Below are positions 57,024 to 64,000 of a stretch of DNA of 64,000 nucleotides, one piece after another. The notes below the pieces were generated by a model that saw only the letters and a program-made list of their open reading frames with translations, made no database searches and had not been told where the DNA came from. The translations under genes were made by a program, and so were the position numbers. Each line of letters opens with the position of its first letter. The first letter of the stretch is position 1. Source of the DNA: Trypanosoma brucei gambiense DAL972 (taxonomy: Eukaryota; Euglenozoa; Kinetoplastea; Trypanosomatida; Trypanosomatidae); contig NC_026737.1 in NCBI RefSeq assembly GCF_000210295.1, positions 62,001 through 126,000 of the forward strand, in the 5' to 3' direction.

Positions 57024-57846
57024 AAAGTATGAGAAAACGACAACATCAAGGGGTTAGCGAGCCGCCATCTCTACAAGATTAGGGAGAAAAAGAAAGATGA
57101 CACCTTCCCTTATCAATACTTACTGATTTCAAGATAGGGAAAGAGAAGAAAAGGTGCATGAATATATATATATATATATACGCAAATATATTAAGCATAA
57201 TACACAGGGTACAAAAAAAACCTGCTAACCACCATACGAAGTGTGCGAAATAAGCATACGACCACGTGGAGACGAGAAAGGGAGAAAGGAGGATCACCGT
57301 TCAGGGAAACAAAAAAAAAACAAAAAAATTAGAATAATAGAAATAATGAAGTATTGGCTTCCCTATAAAGCAAGGTTATTCGTTTTGCTTTGTTTGTTTG
57401 TTTATTTTCGGTCAGTTGTCGTTCAAAAATAGTGATAGCAATATTAATATCAGCAAAAAAAAAATGGCTAAAACAAGTTCGGATAGTAAAGGTTCACGTT
57501 GGTTTTTTTTTGTCTATGTGAGTTGTAAAACACAAACCGTGCGAATTTAGTAACTAATTCCTTCTCCTCCTTTACTACACATAAACACAATTGGGTACAT
57601 AAACCCGTTTTCACTAAACTCATTATTTTTTAATTCCTCCTTTAGGTCACATACTGTTATTCATTTATTTACACATTCATCAAAACTCTGTCTTTCTCTC
57701 TTTTTTTTTTTCTTTTTCCTTACTCACCAATATCACTACCGTTTCTCTCATCAACATCTTTAGATGCGATCTCTCCAACTGATTCCTTATCGGTCCTTTT
57801 CCCTTCCCCCTCTCTCCTTTTTTTTTCTTCCTATTCAATTTTTTCT

Positions 57847-57886
57847 TTCTTTACTTTTTTTCTAAAAAAAAAAAAAAAGTAAAGAA
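57847..57886. repeat. Perfect inverted repeat (15-bp arms, 10-nt loop)
   Basis: The left arm at 57847-57861 (TTCTTTACT followed by T-run) is exactly complementary to the right arm at 57872-57886 (A-run followed by GTAAAGAA), with a short loop between. The non-homopolymer part of each arm makes chance pairing of A- and T-runs alone an insufficient explanation. Confidence 0.85.
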
Positions 57887-58341
57887 CACGTCCACTATGG
57901 TTTACATTTCGATTTTTAAAGTGATAAAAAAAAAAAAAACACACACACACAAAAAAAAAGGAGGAAGAGAAATGTGACTATTCTACCTCTGCGTGCAAAC
58001 ATGAGCAAAATATCAAAATATATTTATTGAGTATAGGCACGACAAAAGCGAAAAAGATGGCTTCAGGGGTTTCCACTAGTTAATTTTTTTTTTCTTAAAA
58101 ATAAAAAAAAAAATTTCCCCTTGTTTTTTCATTTTTCTTTTTTAATTTTCTTTTGGGGTTGGCATAATTAAAATTCTTCTCTTGTTACTTTGCACTACAC
58201 CCAAATATATATATATATATATATGTGATAGAAATAAAAAACAGCTAAATAGAAGCTGCCTTCTTCAACTCTTGTTCTTTACACACACATACCTTTCACT
58301 CGGCATTTTGATATGTATGAAAAGCAAGAACACAATACGGT

Positions 58342-58361
58342 TTTTTTTTTTAAAAAAAAAA
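58342..58361. repeat. T10A10 block
   Basis: A self-complementary run of ten T followed by ten A. Comparable blocks occur at 971-987, 54523-54542 and 56927-56942, all between genes. Confidence 0.9.
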
Positions 58362-60500
58362 GAGTAAGTGAATTAAGCTTTTATAAATAGATCACTTCTG
58401 CACCTTCTTTCAAAAAAAAAAAAACTCCTCTGCTCGTATTTCGGCATTATTATTATTATATATTTTTTATTATTTTATTTGTTAGTTTGTTTCCCCTCTT
58501 CCTCTGTTGTAATAGATGAACAAAAATAAAAAAAAGGAAGGCATCAACAATATAATGAAGGAACCATTGAAATTAACAAAATGAGGGATGATAATTCAGT
58601 GATTCTTCTGTTTAAAAAAAAAAAAAACATGAGCCCGTTTGTATTTGTTTAAGTGTGAAGATAAACAATCCACATGTATGCATTCTTTAGCGTATTTAAG
58701 TGCGGAACATTTAAACGAGATCATGACATATGGGAACCAAATACAGAACATTTAAAAAAAAACAATTAAATGAGGAAAAAAGAAAAGAAAAAAGAAAAAA
58801 AAATACAATACAAATACAAATACAATGAGCCCGGGGAGTGTCAGCTCCCAAAAGTATGAAGTCAGGCTGATTTGCCACTATGCCTTTGGAAGCACGTACA
58901 CATTTTTTGGAAATAACACAAAGTGAAAAAAAAAAGTGTGTGAGAAAACGAAAAGGTGGAAAAAAAAAATTTAGTTATAATAATGACGAGGTACCAAAAC
59001 AGAGAGTTGATTTGAATTATGCTTCTGTAATTATTTATTCATCAGTTAATATTATTAATATTAATAAAGTAAGGCGCAGAGTCAGCACCTTCTTTTCCCC
59101 AAAAAAGGGGAAAAGCATATATATATATATATATATATATCATGCGCTCACGAAGAATTTCAAAACAAAAAAATCGCAAATACTTGGACGCAAACACACA
59201 TACAGAAAAAGTGACAGTCCCTTTTCTCCTCATTCTTCGGCGTTATCATCGTTAACGTTATTATTCTCTTCAGTACCCTCCATTTATGAATGTGAAAATG
59301 AACATGTCATATAAATGTAAATGCAGGTGTTATTCCTTTTTTTTTGTTGTTTTTTTTCGTTTTTTTTATTTTTCTTACTTTACTTTTCCCTTTACTTTTT
59401 GTTGTTGTTGTTGTTGTTGCTGAACCATCAAACAGCATATATGAGTAGAGTCTCAATAATTACTACGACACAGTGATCTCAATAACTTCAGTAAAGTCTG
59501 CGGAAGTAAACAAACTCAAAAAGAGGGGTAAAAACGAAAGAAAAAAATTTTTTCGACTCTCAAACTGATTAAATGAATATTATTATTATTATTATTTTTT
59601 TTTGTAAGGAAAGGCAATGAATTTTTTCCTTTTTTTTTTTCTTTTCAAATGCAAATCCAAGCCAGTCAATCACTTTAATCAGTAACTCTTAAATAATATT
59701 TATCGCCAAGTAGTGGAGAAAAGAAAATGAAAGAAAATATAATTAAAAAAAAAAAGTAGTAGTAGTAGTAGTAATAGGAGGAGGACATGTACACATGTGT
59801 AAGTGTATCCATCACACAGAAGCCATTCGCAATTTCTTGGAGGTACAAAAAAACAAAAAAAAAAGATCTGGCATTTAATAGTTGGGTTTCATCATCGTCT
59901 CTTCTTATGCCTCATCCATCATTCATTTTCCCCCTTGGCTTCCCCCACGTATGTAAGTATATGTATGTATAAGTATCCATTTTTACGAACATAGATATAA
60001 TATACCCCCTTGCTCTCTTGTTGTTATTACTGATTTTTCTTTTCTTTTCTCCCCTCTTTCCTTGTGTTCACTTTTTGGGTCATATTTCTTCGATTTCTGA
60101 TCTTTATCTTTTCTTCAGCAAAACAAAAAAAAGAGAGATAAAGGCGTCATAGGCAACTTCACCAGGGAGATTTCAATTTATAAAATAATAATAATAATAA
60201 TAAAAGACCCCGCTTTTGCTTGTCACCTCCCTGTAATCGCCAAACCCTCCATCCCGCCACGCTAGACATGCGGCAGCTCACCCACTTCCCTCAAACGAAA
60301 CCAAATGATATCCGCTTCAAAAATGCTTCCGAAGCAAAGGCATTTCCATTCCATCAAACATCAAACAACCCCACGACTATAAACAAGTCGCATGAGCAAC
60401 TGAAAAGAAAAAGTTATTACGGAGCATTGTCATTACCGCCGTGTCATCGTGGAAAAGAGGCTTCGCCACATTACTGATGTTACGAAGGGCTGCACCGTCA

Positions 60501-61328
60501 TCATCCAAAGGGAGGAAACCCCCCGCTTCCTCCACAAGAAAACAATCGTTCCACACATTCCTTTGCTACACTTCTCATGTTCAAAATGCTGTTAGAGGAG
60601 AGGGAGGGGGAAGACGTCCCGCCCCGTCCCGTTGGGACTTCAGTTGTGTTTATGTAATGCATTATTGCATATGGCATGTCATTTGCGCGTAATAATTCTG
60701 CTTCCTCCTCCGTTCCCGCTTCTCTCGTGGATTCAATCCGTGTTAGGAATAACCACGTCTCTGCGCGTCTAATATATTCAGGGGGGACGGGAGCCATGAG
60801 GATAACACGTGGAGCCGCCCTCTGTGACGCTCGAATGGCTTCAAAAAGACTCTGCGCAGACCTCAACAAACTCAAACGTCCCGTGGGGGTTTCTGAACCC
60901 TTAACATCGACAACTGCATCGCAGTCGAGGACCGCATGAGACAATTCATCAGAATGAAAGAGCAATAGATGTCCCGGATATTCTTCGCATTCTTTTCTTA
61001 GGCGGAGCAGTAGCGCTTCGTCGCTGTAGCTGCTCTGAAGCACTCGAACGTCGCACCCTTTTGCCAGAATCGATGTGATGAGCTGCATCGACATGTCTTT
61101 TACATTTCCAAGAAGAAGAAGAACCCGACGTGGGGGACTGGGTAAGAGCCGCCTCCCATTTTCCCTCTCATGATCTCTGTTAGTGGCGGATACATTATTG
61201 AGGTTAAGAGCGCTAAGAAGCACTTCCGAAAAGAGTGGTCGCTGTAGCGGGGTGACCGGGACGCGGTTAAAATCAAACAACTCAGTTCCCTCACCGAGTG
61301 CGCGAGGGTACTCGTAGAATATAGTCAT
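60501..61328 (-). CDS. Atypical NAD(P)-binding Rossmann-fold (SDR-like) protein
   Basis: The protein has 275 residues from ATG 61328 (the longer frame starts with TTG at 61337). A Rossmann-type start is seen near 68-92: the strand RVLLLLGN, a turn, then a helix MSMQLITSILAKG, the strand DVRVLQSS, and later LDCDAVVDVKGSE where atypical SDRs have the AVIHxA strand. VILMAPVP follows. The usual glycine motif (TGxxGxxG) is not present; LLGNVKDMSMQ replaces it. The YxxxK catalytic pair is also not obvious (PPEYIRRAE), so enzyme activity is doubtful. It resembles NmrA/NDUFA9-type atypical SDRs in general layout. A Gly/Phe-rich C-terminus follows. A plausible acceptor AG is at 61383-61384. Confidence 0.65.
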   Translation of the reverse strand: MTIFYEYPRALGEGTELFDFNRVPVTPLQRPLFSEVLLSALNLNNVSATNRDHERENGRRLLPSPPRRVLLLLGNVKDMSMQLITSILAKGCDVRVLQSSYSDEALLLRLRKECEEYPGHLLLFHSDELSHAVLDCDAVVDVKGSETPTGRLSLLRSAQSLFEAIRASQRAAPRVILMAPVPPEYIRRAETWLFLTRIESTREAGTEEEAELLRANDMPYAIMHYINTTEVPTGRGGTSSPSLSSNSILNMRSVAKECVERLFSCGGSGGFPPFG

Positions 61329-62657
61329 TGTTCGCAATCGTTACAGCAGTAAAGAAAACAGTGACCCACAAAGTCCGTTCAGCTTTCCAGAGACAAAGCG
61401 TCCCGTTAATGGGGAAAAAATGGAACAAAAAATTTAACTGCAGCAATATTACACCGAATTACTCTTCAGATGCCCAGCGAAACCAAAGTAAAAGAGGTAT
61501 AGATTTTGTGACGTACGTCTTTGATAGATAAAAAGCGAAAAAAAAAAGGAGTAAAGAGAAAGTGGCCGCCTATGAGTTCTGTTCCAGTACCCCTATGTTA
61601 TATCTAACACGATTTCTCTCCTGATTTTATCTTCTGCTGATCTTCTTGTCGCCTTTCTTTTTTTTTTTTGCGTCGGTCCTTCTTTACACCTTAATTCCAC
61701 GAACAGATAGCTGAGTTCAACGTGGTTCCTTGGGATGAAAAGAAAAAGCTCCCCTTTTTGTTTTTTTTTTGGGGGGAGGGGTTTCTAATGCTATCTCAAC
61801 TTTTGTCCTTGTCGTTTTGAGATATGAAGTGCTCCAGTAATTATCGTCTGCTCACGCTCCAAGCACTGTAATCCAACTCAATATGTACACTTCAATGCAT
61901 TCAAGTAACGAAACAGATGTAAAGAACGAAACAAAAATAATGGTTTGAAGAAAAAGAAATAGAAAGAGAAGGGGAAAAAAAGAGAAATTAATTGGAGAAT
62001 AAGCAGGGTTTCGTGGTGTCGCAACAACGATACCGCGCAGGCCAGAGAGTGTGTGCACAAAGAAAAGCCCTTTACAAACATCGGCACATGACTGAGTGTC
62101 GGACAAAACAGACTCATTCCCCTCCTTATTTTCATATATATTCTGTTCCTTTAACTTTAGCTACCCCTCCACTCCTTTATCGGAACCTCTGCTATAACCT
62201 CACGATACATCACCCCAAGTACGTTCACAAACCGTTTGAAGTTTCCGAAGTAAGGCGTGTGTATCGTGGAGCAAACTTTCGAATAAGGCAAAAGGACGAG
62301 GAAATAATGAATGAGTGAATGATGAAAAACGGAAAGGGTAACGTCCTCGGATTCTACTGCCGCTGTGACCTCCACTTTCTACCTATAGCTAAAGTGTCAG
62401 CATCCGTTCCCCGTCTCTATGCGCGATGATTCCATGCGATTCGTATCCCTTCCACCCACAACTCCTCCTCCTTCTTCTCCCCCTCACTTCCCGACATCAT
62501 CATCAACAACAACAACAAAAAGAGATCTCATGGTGTCATCACCCGCTACTACCTAATCAAATAGCTCCGCATCGCATCACTGTTTGTCATAAACCTACGC
62601 TACAAATTGTCCCCAAGCTCAGACACACCACACATTGGAGTGAGCTCACTCATAACC
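61329..62657. other. 1.3-kb intergenic region, no credible gene
   Basis: The 5' flank of the Rossmann-protein gene with a plausible AG at 61383-61384 below a purine-rich plus-strand run near 61410-61425. T- and G-runs are present on the plus strand (about 61657-61669, 61760-61775), with A/G-rich stretches near 61930-61985. Short frames lack similarity. Confidence 0.5.
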
Positions 62658-62975
62658 TTAAATGCTTTTTGGGAACACCAACTCATAGAATTGATAGATG
62701 AACGCACACTCCACACCCCATAAGAAGAGGTTCCAGCTACTCATGCCTTTAATAATTTCTGGAGAATTCTTATACGGATCATCAGGATCGAAGTCTTTGA
62801 ACTCCTCAGGCCATTCTGCCTGGTTAACGACCACCTTTGCCCGTTCCTCCTCACTCAACTGAGGGCGGCGTTTAGGGTCGCGGAAAACGAGCATGTTATA
62901 ACCGCGTGATGTACACAAAGCGGTAGCTCCTCCCATCGGGGCCATCATCACTCTTGGGACCAGTCGCCGCAGCAT
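62658..62975 (-). CDS. Small mitochondrial membrane protein, possible respiratory complex I accessory subunit
   Basis: A 105-residue protein from ATG 62975; the open frame upstream is a translated pyrimidine tract and is removed by the AG at 63003-63004. The N-terminus (MLRRLVPRVMMAPMGGATALCTSRGYN) is a typical mitochondrial presequence. A charged middle (EEERAKVVVNQAEWPEEFKD) and the acidic-Pro motif DPDDPYKN lead to a single C-terminal membrane helix at about 80-101 (SWNLFLWGVECAFIYQFYEL). The KNP/DW-then-helix pattern is reminiscent of small single-pass complex I subunits of the NDUFB8/NDUFB11 type, but the match is weak and I do not assign a symbol. 5' UTR about 27 nt. Confidence 0.75.
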   Translation of the reverse strand: MLRRLVPRVMMAPMGGATALCTSRGYNMLVFRDPKRRPQLSEEERAKVVVNQAEWPEEFKDFDPDDPYKNSPEIIKGMSSWNLFLWGVECAFIYQFYELVFPKSI

Positions 62976-63306
62976 CTCAACGGTTGGATTATCGCGCTCC
63001 CTCTGGTGCAAAGAAGAACAGAGGCAAAATAAAAGATTGACAAAGGCACGAAAACGACGAGTCAAAGGAAAACATGCAAAAGAAGGCCAAGGCGGTAGCA
63101 AGGGAAAGTGAAAAATAATAACAATAAAAATAATAATAATAATTAACGCAGCGGGACACAAACACATAGAACCAAAATGAACAACAAAGAGGGGAAACAA
63201 CAGTAACCACTTTTAGAAGAGTAAGATTGTGGGGTACGGTCCAAGTGGCTCTTTGTATCCGAGGCACATCCTCCCACCTCCGTAGCTGTTTTTCCTCTCC
63301 ATCAGT
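62976..63306. other. Intergenic region
   Basis: The minus-strand pyrimidine tract (about 63010-63035) with first AG at 63003-63004 serves the small mitochondrial protein. AAT/AAC repeats lie near 63114-63143. No gene is seen. Confidence 0.5.
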
Positions 63307-64000
63307 TCAGCGGGGATCGAAGGTGGCTACCTGTGGTATGCATAGGTTGTACCAACTATTCGCCTCAAAGAAGTTTCTGGCCTCCTTCCACCCCACGTAA
63401 CCCTTGCTCACAACAGTTTTCGTTGATGTTTCATTGCTAGCATAGTGAGGATCCGCAATCAGATATCGCGCCTCCGTCGTAGCAAGGTTCATATCAACGC
63501 CAAGAATGGTGTGCGCGTAGCTGCTGCCGCCGATCATGACGGGGCATGATCTTTTCCCCCTAAAGTGCTCCGCAAGAAGCGCCTGTATTTCCGGGTTCGT
63601 TTCCAGTTCAGCGCCGCTTTCCATGCGCCTTATGGTGCAGTCTAAACCCGGAATGTAGTGCTGCAACACAATCATTATCTCGAAGGAGCCAATCCAATCT
63701 TTCGACCCCACAAACCCTTTACGATTCATCTTATCGGTGTCTTTCACGGAAAGGATTTCTTGAATAGTGTGAATACTTGGGATGGCACCTTGCATAAGTC
63801 CCTCGTATTGGAACCACGACAAAATCGTCTGAAGGCTCCGGTACGCGCAACCCCAACCAGAGTCCTTAAAGCCATCAATAAGATAATGATAATAATCGTA
63901 AGACCCGCTGGTTATGTAAACCTCTCCACCAGATACGGGAATGTATTCCTTGAGAGACTTATGAATGTTGCGCACCAGATGTTTCTCCCACGCCTGGCCA
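63307..64000 (-). CDS. UFSP2: UFM1-specific protease 2 (peptidase C78), truncated at its 5' end by the window
   Basis: The reading frame stays open to the right edge, so the N-terminus is outside the window; about 231 residues are visible. The peptidase C78 catalytic domain is complete: SGSYDYYHYLIDGFKDSGWG is followed by the nucleophile Cys in GWGCAYRSLQTILSWF, the IGSFEI strand, PVMIGGSSYAHTILGVD, and the catalytic Asp-Pro-His in LIADPHYAS, ending YNLCIPQ. The order and wording match UFSP2 closely. The enzyme matures UFM1 and removes it from substrates such as ER-bound ribosomal protein uL24. The longer N-terminal domain implied upstream of the protease core favours UFSP2 over the short UFSP1. 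The GTG at 63975 is not the start, because the frame continues through it. Confidence 0.93.
   Translation of the reverse strand, partial: GQAWEKHLVRNIHKSLKEYIPVSGGEVYITSGSYDYYHYLIDGFKDSGWGCAYRSLQTILSWFQYEGLMQGAIPSIHTIQEILSVKDTDKMNRKGFVGSKDWIGSFEIMIVLQHYIPGLDCTIRRMESGAELETNPEIQALLAEHFRGKRSCPVMIGGSSYAHTILGVDMNLATTEARYLIADPHYASNETSTKTVVSKGYVGWKEARNFFEANSWYNLCIPQVATFDPR

Larger units (their letters stand above)
56798..60500. other. 3.7-kb gene-free AT-rich tract
   Basis: No credible gene on either strand. The left end is the 5' flank of the membrane-protein gene (pyrimidine-rich minus strand from CAA/ATA repeats at 56848-56886, AG at 56800-56801). It continues with a GAAA repeat (about 56942-56963), telomere-like hexamers (56977-57023), TA repeats, a perfect hairpin (57847-57886), many A- and T-runs of 9-15 nt, GTT repeats near 59400-59420 and GTA repeats near 59755-59772. 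Flanking genes are both on the minus strand, so this is not a strand-switch region. The right part should include the 3' UTR of the gene at 60501-61328. I found no tRNA-like B-box by eye. Confidence 0.6.

Noticed and set aside
56798..60500. tRNA, snRNA or transposable element in the gene-free tract
   Set aside because: No A/B-box pair, cloverleaf or reverse-transcriptase or endonuclease coding trace could be recognised by eye; a tRNAscan and Rfam search would decide.

Overview
The window looks like a nuclear chromosome segment of a trypanosomatid, most likely Trypanosoma brucei or a close relative. All 25 credible protein genes lie on the minus strand, none needs an intron, and most starts have a pyrimidine tract followed by an AG dinucleotide (read on the minus strand). 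That is the signature of spliced-leader trans-splicing inside one polycistronic transcription unit. Intergenic DNA is AT-rich and full of homopolymers and microsatellites. There is no strand switch, no recognisable rRNA or tRNA gene, and no ingi/RIME/SLACS-type element. Transcription runs from 64000 toward 1, so the order below is the reverse of the order of transcription.

Positions 1-10726: a truncated nuclear-type protein (WAPL-like at best); an FHA plus tandem-BRCT protein with MDC1-like layout; a LAMTOR4-like small protein; an LYR-motif protein; a POLD3/Pol32-like DNA polymerase delta subunit with a C-terminal PIP box; a FAM20-like secretory-pathway kinase; and a ZCCHC10-like zinc knuckle protein. 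Positions 10727-23425 hold one 4232-codon gene for the cytoplasmic dynein-2 (intraflagellar transport) heavy chain.

Positions 24263-35023: an RPA1-like OB-fold paralogue, a low-complexity hypothetical protein, EMC1, an alpha/beta-hydrolase that appears to have lost its catalytic residues, and a PX-domain sorting nexin. Positions 35024-52997: a 2503-residue CFAP46-like central-pair protein with a degenerate CHAT/separase-like C-terminus, a mitofilin-like protein, a GRIP-domain golgin, a membrane J protein, a DNAI7/IC97-type axonemal dynein protein and a GAF-domain protein. Positions 52998-64000: a mitochondrial-type helical protein, the Rab geranylgeranyltransferase beta subunit, a membrane protein of mitochondrial type, a 3.7-kb gene-free AT-rich tract with telomere-like hexamers and a hairpin, an atypical Rossmann protein, a small mitochondrial membrane protein, and the UFM1 protease UFSP2 running off the right edge.

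The genes do not form an operon in the bacterial sense. Several themes recur: flagellum (dynein-2, CFAP46, DNAI7), DNA replication and repair (POLD3, RPA1-like, FHA-BRCT), ER/Golgi/endosome (EMC1, FAM20-like, GRIP, PX, RabGGTB, LAMTOR4-like, UFSP2) and mitochondrion. Where the longest open frame began with a non-ATG codon, I moved the start to the first ATG and checked it against the nearest splice-acceptor AG.
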